Below, piece after piece: positions 54,694 to 63,019 of a DNA stretch of 64,000 nucleotides. A program made the position numbers and the translations under genes. Below the pieces are notes generated by a model that saw only the letters and a list, made by a program, of their open reading frames with translations, made no database searches and had not been told where the DNA came from. Origin of the DNA: Streptomyces minutiscleroticus (GTDB taxonomy: Bacteria; Actinomycetota; Actinomycetes; Streptomycetales; Streptomycetaceae); contig NZ_BMVU01000005.1 in assembly GCF_014650875.1 (NCBI RefSeq), forward strand, positions 62,001-126,000, read 5' to 3'. Within the stretch, counting starts at the first letter, position 1. The number at the start of each line of letters is the position of its first letter.

Positions 54694-54743
54694 TGCCCTG
54701 ACCGGAAAGGTTCACCGGCTCACGACGCCCGGCACGGCACTAG
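54690..54743. mobile_element. Possible 54-bp MITE-like element or IS end
   Basis: CTAGTGCC at 54690 is inverted exactly as GGCACTAG at 54736-54743. CTAG ends recall TA-targeting IS630/Tc-type insertions. The left end includes the TAG stop of the preceding gene. It is too short to encode anything; the assignment is tentative. Confidence 0.35.
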
Positions 54744-54792
54744 CGGAGCCCGACGGCCACCGGGCCCCGGCGTGACCGGGGCCGGAGCCGCC

Positions 54793-55668
54793 CTACTGGA
54801 ACACGGACGGCGGCGGGGCCGGCGACGCGGTCGCGGAGGCGTCCGTCACCGGTGCGGCCCCGCCGGTGAAGTCGGCCAGCGCCCTGCCGTGCTCGACCCG
54901 TCCGGGGTGCGGGTCGGAGGCGGCGCGCCGGGTCAGCTCGGCGACGGGCAGCGGCCGGTCGGAGGCGACGAGGACGGCGTTGCCGAACCGCTTGCCGCGC
55001 AGCACCGCCGGGTCGGCGACCAGGGCGAGTTCGGGGAAGACGGCCGCGGCGGTGGCGATCTGGCCGCGCAGGTGCGCCAGCGGCGGGCCGTCGGCCACGT
55101 TGGCCGCGTACACGCCGCCCGGCCCGACCACCCGGCGCACCTCGCCGAGGAACTCCGTGCTGGTCAGATGGGCCGGTGTGCGCGCCCCGCCGAAGACGTC
55201 CGCGATGAGCAGGTCCGCCCAGCCGTCCGGCACCTTCGCGAGCCCTTCGCGGGCGTCGGCCGAGCGCACCCGGATCCGGGCGCCCGGGTCCAGGGGCAGC
55301 TCGCGCCGCACCAACCGGACCAGTGCCGCGTCCCGTTCGACGACCTGCTGGGTGGAGCGGGGCCGGGTGGCGGCGGTGTAGCGGGCGAGGGTGAGGGCGC
55401 CGCCGCCGAGGTGCACCGCGTGCACGGGCCGGCCGGGCGGGGCGACGAGGTCGATGACGTGACCGAGCCTGCGCTGGTACTCGAAGGCCAGGTACGTGGG
55501 GTCGTCGAGGTCGACGTGCGACTGCGGGGCCCCGTCGAGGAGCAGGGTCCGGGCGCGCGGCCGGTCCCGGTCGGGCACCAGTTCGGCGAGACCTCCGTCG
55601 ACCGTCTCCACGACGGGTTCCGCGGCCGCCCGCCGGTCGCCGGACCGCTTGTTCCTCGCCTTCGCCAT
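54793..55668 (-). CDS. Spermidine-synthase-like (SAM-dependent transferase fold) protein
   Basis: 291 residues. LLLDGAPQSHVDLDDPTYLAFEYQRRLGHVIDL followed by VHAVHLGGGALTLARYTAATRP and VVERDAALVRLVRREL matches the polyamine aminopropyltransferase/spermidine synthase superfamily. The glycine loop and acidic post-beta2 residue are present, then DLLIADVFGGARTPAHLT. Such actinobacterial fused-spermidine-synthase-like proteins are seldom proven polyamine enzymes; a methyltransferase role is equally possible. Stands alone on the minus strand. Confidence 0.75.
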   Translation of the reverse strand: MAKARNKRSGDRRAAAEPVVETVDGGLAELVPDRDRPRARTLLLDGAPQSHVDLDDPTYLAFEYQRRLGHVIDLVAPPGRPVHAVHLGGGALTLARYTAATRPRSTQQVVERDAALVRLVRRELPLDPGARIRVRSADAREGLAKVPDGWADLLIADVFGGARTPAHLTSTEFLGEVRRVVGPGGVYAANVADGPPLAHLRGQIATAAAVFPELALVADPAVLRGKRFGNAVLVASDRPLPVAELTRRAASDPHPGRVEHGRALADFTGGAAPVTDASATASPAPPPSVFQ

Positions 55669-55826
55669 CCGTCCATTATCGCTGCGTACGGACGGGACGG
55701 CGCGCGGTGGCGGTGCACCGCGGGGCCCGGGGACCGGGGCCGGAGAGGCGGGGGACCCGAAGGGCCGGAAGCGACCGGAAGGGGCCGGGAGCCGGAGGTC
55801 CCGGGTTCCGGTGCGGCGCGTGCCGC

Positions 55827-56309
55827 TCAGCGGCAGTTGTCCGCCGCCTCGATCAGCCGGGCCGCCTCGCCGAGCGCCGCGCGGAGCACCACGGGGTCGG
55901 TGGCCGGCTCCGTCTCCCCCGGCGGGAACAGCCAGCCGGTGCCGCGGACCGGGGGCTCCGGGTCACCGGCGGCCAGGGCCGTGCCGCGGCCGTCGGTCTG
56001 CGTACAGGTGCTGCCCGGCACGTCCCAGGCGTCCGCCGTGCCCGGCGGCACGAGGAAGCCGAGGGTGTCGCGGCTCCCGTCGTGCAGGACGGGCCCGACC
56101 AGGTCGCCCGCGTTGCGGCGCAGGATGTCGACCGCCTCCAGGCCCTGGCGTGTGGGCACGGTGACGAGGTCGCAGCCGGGGCCGCGGCCGGCGGCGGAGC
56201 GCGCCGGCGGCGCACCGTGCTCGCAGGCCGTGCCGTGCTCCCGGCCCGCCCTGTGCCGCATCGCGGGGAACGACACGCCCTGTCTGGTCCCCGTCCCGGT
56301 CTCCACCAT
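55827..56309 (-). CDS. Conserved Streptomyces protein of unknown function
   Basis: 160 residues from ATG at 56309 with GGAGGG upstream; the frame extends 13 codons further but without a ribosome site. The core (CDLVTVPTRQGLEAVDILRRN, GPVLHDGSRDTLGFLVPPGTADAWDVPGS, GTGWLFPPG) resembles small primase/polymerase-like or related proteins I recall from the genus, but I cannot assign a function. No signal peptide. Cys residues occur at the RHRAGREHGTACEHG segment and in CTQTDG. Confidence 0.65.
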   Translation of the reverse strand: MVETGTGTRQGVSFPAMRHRAGREHGTACEHGAPPARSAAGRGPGCDLVTVPTRQGLEAVDILRRNAGDLVGPVLHDGSRDTLGFLVPPGTADAWDVPGSTCTQTDGRGTALAAGDPEPPVRGTGWLFPPGETEPATDPVVLRAALGEAARLIEAADNCR

Positions 56310-56571
56310 GGAAGCCCTCCTCGCATCGACGCTCGCCGAAGGGTTCAACGCGCCGGAGCGTCAACGGCTACGGCGAAAGTCGGCCGCAAAGGATGGCAGT
56401 TCATGGCGGATCGAGGGGGAGATATCCGATTTGTAACCAAACAGGGTGTGGTGAACCCGGCACAGCAGGTACGTTTTCTGCCGCCGGGGACGGACGTCCT
56501 CGAACCACGGAAATGCCACAAGTCGCTTCGTTCCCGGCATGGTTCGACGGTTCGCGAGAGAGGACCCGGCC

Positions 56572-58095
56572 ATGACGTCGTCGACGGTGACCTCGTCGTC
56601 CCGCCCGCCCCGGCCACCGCGGCCGAACCTCGCCTTCCGGCGGCTGCGCGGGGCGCGGTCGCCGGGCGAGTTCGCCGCGGCGGTGCGGCGGGCCGGCCGG
56701 GAGATCGGGGAGCGCGTCAGCTGCGACGCCCGGTACATCGGGCGGGTCGAGGCGGGCGAGATCCGCTGTCCCAACTACGCCTACGAGCGGGTGTTCCTGC
56801 ACATGTTCCCCGGCAGGACGCTGGCCGACCTCGGGTTCGCGCCCCGCTCGTCGGTACGCGGCCGGGGAGCGCGCGCCGACACCGAGGTGCCTTCCCCGCG
56901 CACCGGGAGCCCGCCGCACGCCCCGTCCGGGACGGACGCGGCACACGGTCCGGACGGCGCCTGCCGCACCCGCGGCCCGGACGGCACCCGCCCTGTCCCC
57001 GATGCGTACGACCCGCACGATCTGCACGACCCGTACGACCCCTTCGAGAGCCACCCCCGGAACCACGAGGAGAGCGACGTGCAGCGTCGCGCATTCATGA
57101 CCGGCGGCACCGCCACCGTGGCGGCCGCCTCGCTGGTCCCCTTCGGGCTCGCGGCCTTCCCGGCCGCGGCCGTGCCCGAGAGCGGGCGCCGGGCCGGGCG
57201 GACCGGGGCCGACGCCGTGGAGGAGGCCGTCCGGCGCATCCGGCTGCTGGACGACCGGCACGGCGCCGACGCCCTGTACCAGCGGGCCACCGCCCCGCTG
57301 CACACCGCGTACGCCCTGCTCGACGCGGGCACCGGCCGGCAGGCGACCACCGACCGGCTGTACGCGGGCGCCGGTGAGCTGGCCCTGTCCGTGGGGTGGC
57401 TGGCGCACGACTCGGGCCGCTTCGGCGACGCGCGCTCGCACTACGCCGAGGCCCTCGCGACGTCCCGGCTGTCCGGGGACCCCGCTCTGGAGGCGCACGC
57501 CTTCTGCAACATGTCGTTCCTCGCGCGCGACGCCGGGCGGCCGCGCGAGGCGGTGCGGGCGGCGCAGGCCGGGCAGCGGGCGGCACGCCGGCTGGGCTCG
57601 GCCCGGCTGCTGTCGCTGCTCGCGCTGCGCGAGGCGGGCGGCCTGGCGGGGCTCGGCGACCGCGCGGGCAGTGAACACGCGCTCGCCCGCGCGCAGACCC
57701 TCTACGGGCACGGCCCGAGGGACGCCGACCCGGAGTGGATGAGCTTCTACGGAGAGGCCGAACTCGCGGGGCTCGAGGCCCAGTGCTGGTCCGCCCTGGG
57801 CGACTGGCCGCGCGCGGCCCGCCGGGCCCGCCGGGCGGCCCGCCTCCAGGACCCGCACTTCGCCCGGAACACCGCCCTGTACACGGCGGAGCTCGCCGAC
57901 GACCTGGCGCGCGGGGGCCGTCCGGACGAGGCGGCCGCCGCGGGCGAGGTCGTGCTGGACCTGCTGGACACGGTGCGGTCCTCCCGGGTGCGGTCGATGC
58001 TGGACGGCACGGCCCGGGTGCTGCGGCCGCACCGGAGGACGGCCGCGGTGGCGGCGTTCCTGGACCGCCACGCGACCCCTGCGCGCACCGCGTGA
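56572..58095 (+). CDS. NsdA-like TPR transcriptional regulator
   Basis: 507 residues from ATG at 56572 (GAGAGAGGA upstream). Residues 15-85 carry an HTH-like region (FRRLRGARSPGEFAAAVRRAGREIGERVSCDARYIGRVEAGEI) and are followed by a His/Asp/Pro-rich linker. From residue 170 comes QRRAFMTGGTATVAAASLVPFG, and from about 220 to the end TPR-like helices (YALLDAG, ALSVGWLAHDSGRFGDARSHYAEALATSRLSGD, AQCWSALGDWPRAARRARRAARLQD). This architecture matches NsdA/NsdB-type regulators that affect development and antibiotic production. It is a paralogue, so a specific role is not assigned. An internal GTG with its own ribosome site lies at 57079. Confidence 0.8.
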   Translation: MTSSTVTSSSRPPRPPRPNLAFRRLRGARSPGEFAAAVRRAGREIGERVSCDARYIGRVEAGEIRCPNYAYERVFLHMFPGRTLADLGFAPRSSVRGRGARADTEVPSPRTGSPPHAPSGTDAAHGPDGACRTRGPDGTRPVPDAYDPHDLHDPYDPFESHPRNHEESDVQRRAFMTGGTATVAAASLVPFGLAAFPAAAVPESGRRAGRTGADAVEEAVRRIRLLDDRHGADALYQRATAPLHTAYALLDAGTGRQATTDRLYAGAGELALSVGWLAHDSGRFGDARSHYAEALATSRLSGDPALEAHAFCNMSFLARDAGRPREAVRAAQAGQRAARRLGSARLLSLLALREAGGLAGLGDRAGSEHALARAQTLYGHGPRDADPEWMSFYGEAELAGLEAQCWSALGDWPRAARRARRAARLQDPHFARNTALYTAELADDLARGGRPDEAAAAGEVVLDLLDTVRSSRVRSMLDGTARVLRPHRRTAAVAAFLDRHATPARTA

Positions 58096-58212
58096 CGGAC
58101 ACGGCCCGCCGCTCGGCCTACGGGCACGGCGTGACGGGCACGGCTCGGCGGGCAGGGCCTACGAGGCACGACCCGGCGTGCCCGGCATGCCGGGCACGGC
58201 CTACGGAGCACG
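58089..58212. repeat. Three ~40-bp degenerate tandem repeats after the NsdA-like gene
   Basis: Units of the form GCGTGACGG-CACGGC...GGCCTACG-GGCACG begin near 58089, 58127 and 58171. The first includes the gene's TGA stop. They end at the long palindrome. Confidence 0.65.
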
Positions 58213-58255
58213 TCCGGCCCGGCCGTCGGCCCCGGGGCCGACGGCCGGGCCGGAC
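58212..58255. terminator. 44-bp perfect palindrome, bidirectional terminator
   Basis: Arms of 22 bp (58212-58233 and 58234-58255) are exactly complementary, between convergent stops at 58095 and 58266. Confidence 0.85.
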
Positions 58256-58265
58256 CCGAATCCGG

Positions 58266-58862
58266 CTACGCCGTCAAGTGCCCGCAGTCGTTCCAGGTCA
58301 GGATCGCGGGTTCGCCGTAGGCCCAGCCGAGGACCGACAGGGACGTCGGGTTGAGCCGGACGCGGGAGGCGAAGTCGACGCCGAAGCCCAGCCAGCGGGC
58401 GCCGATCGCGCGCAGGATGTGGCCGTGGGCGAAGACGAGGACGTCGCGGTCGGCGGACCGGGCCCAGGCGACCACCTCGTCCGCGCGCGCGGAGAGCGCG
58501 GCGAGGGACTCGCCCTCGGGGACCCCGTCCCGCCAGATGAGCCAGCCGGGCCGCACCGCCTGGATCTCGGCCGGGGTCATGCCCTCGTACGCCCCGTAGT
58601 CCCACTCCATCAGGGCGTCCCACTCGGTGGCGCGCTCCCCGAAGCCCGCGAGGTCGCACGTCTCGCGCGCGCGGGAGAGCGGGCTCGTGCGCACCTCGGC
58701 ACCGGACAGCCCGTCGAAGGGCGCGCGGTGCAGGCGCTCGCCGAGCAGTTTCGCGCCGCGCCGGCCCTCCTCCAGAAGGGGGACGTCGGTCCTGCCGGTG
58801 TGCTTGCCGGACAGTGACCATTCCGTCTGTCCGTGCCGGGCCAGCAGGATGCGCGGTGCCAT
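58266..58862 (-). CDS. Histidine phosphatase family (phosphoglycerate mutase-like) protein
   Basis: 198 residues from ATG at 58862 (GGAAGG upstream). The phosphohistidine motif [11 protein letters not shown] is at the N-terminus. It is followed by [15 protein letters not shown], the acid region [34 protein letters not shown] and the second His in [17 protein letters not shown]. This is a cytoplasmic phosphatase of the acid phosphatase/cobalamin phosphatase-like branch; the substrate is unknown. Confidence 0.9.
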   Translation of the reverse strand: MAPRILLARHGQTEWSLSGKHTGRTDVPLLEEGRRGAKLLGERLHRAPFDGLSGAEVRTSPLSRARETCDLAGFGERATEWDALMEWDYGAYEGMTPAEIQAVRPGWLIWRDGVPEGESLAALSARADEVVAWARSADRDVLVFAHGHILRAIGARWLGFGVDFASRVRLNPTSLSVLGWAYGEPAILTWNDCGHLTA

Positions 58863-59045
58863 GAGGGGGACCTTCCGGGACGAGTGCGGGTGGATCGCTC
58901 CCATCATCACTCACTCCCGTTCACGGCAACCCACCGGGCGATCTTCGCGTCTGTCACGACCGAGGCGTCCCATGAGGGACACGGGGCAGCACATAGATTG
59001 TCCGGGACCGTCCGGCCACGACAGCAGAAGGGGGAGGGCGATCGG

Positions 59046-60032
59046 ATGCCGCAGACCGATGCACCAGGCACCGAGGAGACGCCGCACCGCACCCGGCTGC
59101 GCTGGTGGACGGAGCTGCCGCTGGTCCTCCTGGTGTACGGCGCCTACTCCGCGGGCCGTCTGCTCGCGCGCGGGGACGTCTCCACCGCCGTCGACCACGG
59201 CCTGGCGATCCTGCGCGTCGAGAAGTTCCTGAGCCTGAACGCGGAGCACCCGCTCAACCGCCTCTTCACCCGCGAGCCCTGGCTCGGCGTACCGGCCGAC
59301 TTCTGGTACGCGTCGCTGCACTACCTGGTCACGCCGGTCCTGCTCGTATGGGTGTTCCGGTTCCGCGCCGTGCGCTACCGCGCGGCCCGCACCTGGCTGC
59401 TGACCTCGACGTTCATCGGTCTGATCGGCTTCACGCTGCTGCCGACGTGCCCGCCCCGGCTGCTGTCGGCCGCCCACGGGTTCGTCGACACGATGGCGCA
59501 GTACAGCGACTACGGCTGGTGGGGCGGCGAGGCGAGCGCGCCGCGCGGCCTGGGCGGCATGACCAACCAGTACGCCGCGATGCCGAGCCTGCACGTGGGC
59601 TGGGCGCTGTGGTGCGGGGTGATCCTGTGGCAGTACGGCGGCACGCGCCTGACGAGGACGGCGGGGGTCGTCTACCCGCTGGTGACCGTCGTCGTGGTGA
59701 TGGGCACCGCCAACCACTACTTCCTGGACGCGGCCGCGGGCGCCGCGGTGATGGGCGCCGGGCTGCTGCTGACGCGGCCGGTGCTGCGGCTCGCGGACAC
59801 CGCCCGGTTCCGGCTCGGGCTGCCGGCCGCGCCGGCCTCCGCGGATCTGTTCGCACCGGTCGCCACAACTGCCGCTCACGACGCGGGTTCACCGATTGTC
59901 GGTGCCGGATGCCACACTTCCGCGGGTGAGCGATTTCCCCGACAGCCCAAGGTCCGTGCCGTCGAGCAGGGAGCCGGTCCAGGAGCGAGTCCCGCCGACG
60001 CGGGCGGCGGCGCTGCGGCAGCGGCTCGCTGA
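59046..60032 (+). CDS. PAP2-superfamily membrane protein (inositol phosphorylceramide synthase-like)
   Basis: 328 residues from ATG at 59046 (GGGGGAGGG upstream). Six membrane helices carry the lipid phosphatase motifs AMPSLHVGWAL and GTANHYFLDAAAGAAVMG; the conserved His residues are present. Aur1/IPC synthase-like PAP2 proteins transfer or remove lipid head-group phosphates. The last 60 residues (from about HDAGSPIVGAG) are soluble and Gly/Ala-rich, and they overlap the next gene in another frame. The tail is probably non-conserved or a read-through caused by loss of an earlier stop. Confidence 0.85.
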   Translation: MPQTDAPGTEETPHRTRLRWWTELPLVLLVYGAYSAGRLLARGDVSTAVDHGLAILRVEKFLSLNAEHPLNRLFTREPWLGVPADFWYASLHYLVTPVLLVWVFRFRAVRYRAARTWLLTSTFIGLIGFTLLPTCPPRLLSAAHGFVDTMAQYSDYGWWGGEASAPRGLGGMTNQYAAMPSLHVGWALWCGVILWQYGGTRLTRTAGVVYPLVTVVVVMGTANHYFLDAAAGAAVMGAGLLLTRPVLRLADTARFRLGLPAAPASADLFAPVATTAAHDAGSPIVGAGCHTSAGERFPRQPKVRAVEQGAGPGASPADAGGGAAAAAR

Positions 60033-61101
60033 GGTGCGCGGCCCGGCCGTGCAGCCGAAGCCGCTGGACGCCCGGGCACTGGCCGCGCTGGCCGCGAACC
60101 CCGGCTGCAGGCGCCGCGCGCTGCTGGACGGCGCGGGCGTGGACAAGACGGCGCTGGCGGACGCGCTGGGCGCGCCGTCCGCCTTCGGCCAGTCGCAGTT
60201 CGCGCTCGTGCGGGGCAATTCCTTCGAGGCGCGCGTGAAGGCGGACGGCGGCGCGGAGTTGCTGCGCCTCGTGCACGAGAGGCTGGACCCGGCCGCCGCG
60301 CCGCCCGGGTCCGCGGCGGTGCCCGACCTGTCCGCCGTGGGCCCCGAGGGCCGCACGGCCCGTACGGCGCTGGCGCTGCGCGAGGCCACCGGGACGGGCA
60401 CGTGGGCGCTGCTCGACCACCCGATGCTCGCCCTGGACGTGGCGGGCTCGGTCGCCTTCCTGGAGCCGGACGCGGTGGTCGTGCACCCGGACGGGAGCTG
60501 GACCGTCGTGGAGATCAAGTCCTTCCCGATGCTGGACGGTTCGGCCGACGCGGCGAAGGTGGGCGCGGCGGCGCGGCAGGCCGCGGTGTACGTCCTGGCG
60601 CTGGAGCGGGTGGCCGCGCAGCTCGACCCGGCGCCCGAGGTGCGCCACCGGGTGCTGCTGGTCTGTCCCAAGGACTTCTCGAACCTGCCCGCCGCGTCCG
60701 CCGTCGACGTGCGCAAGCAGCGCGCGGTGACGCGCCGTCAGCTGGAGCGGCTGACCCGGATCGAGGAGATCGCCGACACGCTGCCCGAGGGCACCTGCTT
60801 CGCCCCGGACCTGCCGCCCGAGGAGCTGACGGCCGCGGTCGAGGCGATCCCCGCGACGTACGCGCCGGAGTGCCTCGCCGCCTGCGAGCTGGCGTTCCAC
60901 TGCCGTGCGCGGTCCCGCGGGGAGGGCGCGGTGACGTCGCTGGGCCGCTCGCTCCGCGCCGAACTGGGCGGACTGACCACGGTGGACGAGGTGCTGGCGG
61001 CCGCCCACGGCAGGGCGGGCGACCCCGACGACCCGGCGGTCGCCGCGCTGCGCAGGGCGTCGGCGCTCCGGGCGGAGGCACTGGGGGGTGCGCCGTGCTG
61101 A
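59926..61101 (+). CDS. Cas4/RecB-like nuclease with four candidate Fe-S cysteines
   Basis: 391 residues from GTG at 59926; a GTG at 60034, just past the PAP2 stop, would give 355. PD-(D/E)XK core: LALDVAGSVAFLEPDAVVV, then WTVVEIKSFPM with Glu196 and Lys198, followed by RQAAVYVLALERV (motif IV Gln/Tyr). Four cysteines are placed as in Cas4/AddB: Cys61 (NPGCRRR) before the core and Cys316-x3-Cys320-x5-Cys326 at the C-terminus. Expected activity is ssDNA exonuclease. It heads a co-directional set with an unknown protein and a superfamily 1 helicase. No cas genes or CRISPR array are in the window. Confidence 0.82.
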   Translation: MSDFPDSPRSVPSSREPVQERVPPTRAAALRQRLAEVRGPAVQPKPLDARALAALAANPGCRRRALLDGAGVDKTALADALGAPSAFGQSQFALVRGNSFEARVKADGGAELLRLVHERLDPAAAPPGSAAVPDLSAVGPEGRTARTALALREATGTGTWALLDHPMLALDVAGSVAFLEPDAVVVHPDGSWTVVEIKSFPMLDGSADAAKVGAAARQAAVYVLALERVAAQLDPAPEVRHRVLLVCPKDFSNLPAASAVDVRKQRAVTRRQLERLTRIEEIADTLPEGTCFAPDLPPEELTAAVEAIPATYAPECLAACELAFHCRARSRGEGAVTSLGRSLRAELGGLTTVDEVLAAAHGRAGDPDDPAVAALRRASALRAEALGGAPC

Positions 61102-61396
61102 CCGCGCCCCTCGCTCCCGCGCCGGTACGCGTGCCCGGCCCCGCATCCGCACCCGTGCTCGTGTCCACGCCCGCACCCGCCTCCACGTCCGCCTCCGTGC
61201 TCGTATCCGCACCGGCGCCCGTGCCCGTGCTCATGTCCCGGTCCGTACTCGTCTCCGACCGCCGCCGGAGCCGGGCGGGCGCTCCCCCGCACGGGTGCCC
61301 TCCGGCGGCCGCCGCCCGCCTCCCCCGGACCGGGACCAGGACCGGGACCGGGAGCCGAACCAGGTCCACGCCGTACCCCGTCCGGGAGGGCGCCGC
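61102..61396 (+). repeat. 295-bp repeat-rich space between nuclease and unknown gene
   Basis: Four ~18-bp copies around GCCCCGTGCTCGTGTCC lie at 61149, 61191, 61221 and 61239, followed by GGGACC-type repeats near 61325-61355. A 103-codon frame from GTG at 61095 (overlapping the nuclease stop) crosses it and would encode Ala/Pro/Val-rich repeats (SAPVLVSTPAPAS). It ends at 61406 inside the next gene. I do not call it a gene. Confidence 0.6.
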
Positions 61397-63019
61397 ATGT
61401 CGCTGATCACCACGCTCGCCCGCCTCGAGGCCGTCAGCAGCGGGCGGGCGCAGCCCGCGGCCACCGTGCGGCACCGCCATCTCTCCGAGCACCCGCTGGT
61501 GTTCGTGCCGCTGACCACCGCCGGTGAGGCCGGCGCCCCGCTCGGGGCGCTCGTCGGCACCGACCGGGACGCGCCGCGCCTGCTGGTCGTGCCGCAGCCG
61601 CGCGACCGGGACCAGCGCTTCGCCTTCCTCGCCGAACTGGCCGACGTCGTCCTGCCGTACATCGACGCCTACGGGGAGTCCGTCGAGACCGCCGAGCGCA
61701 GCGAGACCGACCCGGAGACCGGCAAGCGCGTCAAGGTCGAGGTCGACCTGTGCACGGACGCCCCGCAGCTGATCGTGCCGAGCCGGGCGGGCCTGGACCT
61801 CGTACGGCTGCTGGGGCGCTCCATGCGGTTCCGGCGCACCGCGGAGCAGGAGCCCGAGGCGCCGCATCCGGCGCCGCCCCGGGTGCCGCTGCTCGGCCGG
61901 TGGCTGACGCACTTCGGGGAGCGGGCCCGGGTGCCCGGCTCCGCGCTGCTGCTCGCCTGCACGGACCTGCTGTCGCGGCACTGGGCGACCGGCCAGAGCA
62001 GTCTGGAGGACCAGCACCTGGGGGCGCTGCTCGCGTGGATCGACCCGCCCGGGGGCGAGTCGGGCGCCGAGGCGGCGCACCGGGCGGAGCGGGCGCGGGA
62101 CGAGCGGGGACAGCTGCTGTGGCCGCCCGCCGGACCGGCCACCGACCCGGCGTTCGACAACAAGCTGCTGGCGCCCGCCATCGAGCGCTACGACCGCGCG
62201 CGGACGGCGCTCGCCGCCGCCGAGGACGGCGTCGAGGCCGACGACCGGTCCGGCGAGGTGACCGCCGCCGAGCGGCGCATCCGGGACCTGGTCGAGGGTT
62301 GTACGCGCCCCACCTGGGACGCGGTGTGGCGGAGCCTGGACCTGCTGCGCGCGCTGCCCGAGGGCGCGCACGTGGAGGACCGCTGGACCCGGGACCGCTG
62401 GTCGTTCACCGGGCACCGGGACCGCGTGCTCGCAGGGGAGCCGCCGCAGCCGCGCCGCGACGACGCGGTCACGGCCGCCGGCAAGCTGGCCACGCGCGAG
62501 CGCGAGCAGGCCCGCCTGGACGCCCAGGAGGCGCTCGACGACCCGCTGGTCATGGCCGGGCGGCGGCTCGCGGGGGAGGCGTTCGCGGGCGAGGTCACGG
62601 ACGTCGTGATGGCGTACGGCGAGGGCAGGCGGCCGAGTCCGCGCCCGCTGGTGACGGTGCGCACCGACGACCGCCCGCACCTGGACGAGCGCGTGAAGGT
62701 GTACCGGTCGCTGGGCGGCAAGCCGCAGGCCGCCGAGTTCGTCCGGTACGAGGACGGCGAGGCGGGCGACGGGACCGGCGGGGGCGGGGCGCTGGTGGTG
62801 CTGCGCGTCGTCGACAAGATGGGCCGCGGCAAGGAGCCGGAGGAGGGGTCCGTGCCCGAGAAGGGCGACCGCGTCTGCTTCACGCTCTTCGAGCACGAGC
62901 AGCGGGGCGGCGCGAAGCTGCCCGACCCCGAGCGGACGCCCTGGACGCACGGCGGACCGCCCGTCGCGGCGGAGGGCCCGCCGGCGGCCGACCCGGTGAC
63001 CGAGGAGGACCTGCTGTGA
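61397..63019 (+). CDS. Unknown 540-residue protein in the nuclease-helicase module
   Basis: ATG at 61397 with GGGAGGG upstream. I recognise no domain. Features: a basic N-terminus (TVRHRHLSEHPLVFVPLTTAGEAG); a region with ELADVVLPYIDAYGESVETAERSETDPETGKRVKVEVDLCTDAPQLIVPS; helical charged stretches (ERYDRARTALAAAEDGVEADDRSGEVTAAERRIRDLVEG); and a C-terminal part resembling an OB or beta-barrel (RPLVTVRTDDRPHLDERVKVYRSLGG; GALVVLRVVDKMGRG; KGDRVCFTLFE). No signal or membrane helices. Its stop overlaps the helicase GTG, so the two are translationally coupled, which implies a shared role in DNA processing. Confidence 0.8.
   Translation: MSLITTLARLEAVSSGRAQPAATVRHRHLSEHPLVFVPLTTAGEAGAPLGALVGTDRDAPRLLVVPQPRDRDQRFAFLAELADVVLPYIDAYGESVETAERSETDPETGKRVKVEVDLCTDAPQLIVPSRAGLDLVRLLGRSMRFRRTAEQEPEAPHPAPPRVPLLGRWLTHFGERARVPGSALLLACTDLLSRHWATGQSSLEDQHLGALLAWIDPPGGESGAEAAHRAERARDERGQLLWPPAGPATDPAFDNKLLAPAIERYDRARTALAAAEDGVEADDRSGEVTAAERRIRDLVEGCTRPTWDAVWRSLDLLRALPEGAHVEDRWTRDRWSFTGHRDRVLAGEPPQPRRDDAVTAAGKLATREREQARLDAQEALDDPLVMAGRRLAGEAFAGEVTDVVMAYGEGRRPSPRPLVTVRTDDRPHLDERVKVYRSLGGKPQAAEFVRYEDGEAGDGTGGGGALVVLRVVDKMGRGKEPEEGSVPEKGDRVCFTLFEHEQRGGAKLPDPERTPWTHGGPPVAAEGPPAADPVTEEDLL

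Noticed and set aside
61095..61406. 103-residue protein between nuclease and unknown gene
   Set aside because: Start geometry is suggestive, but the product is low-complexity repeat; kept as a finding, not as a gene.
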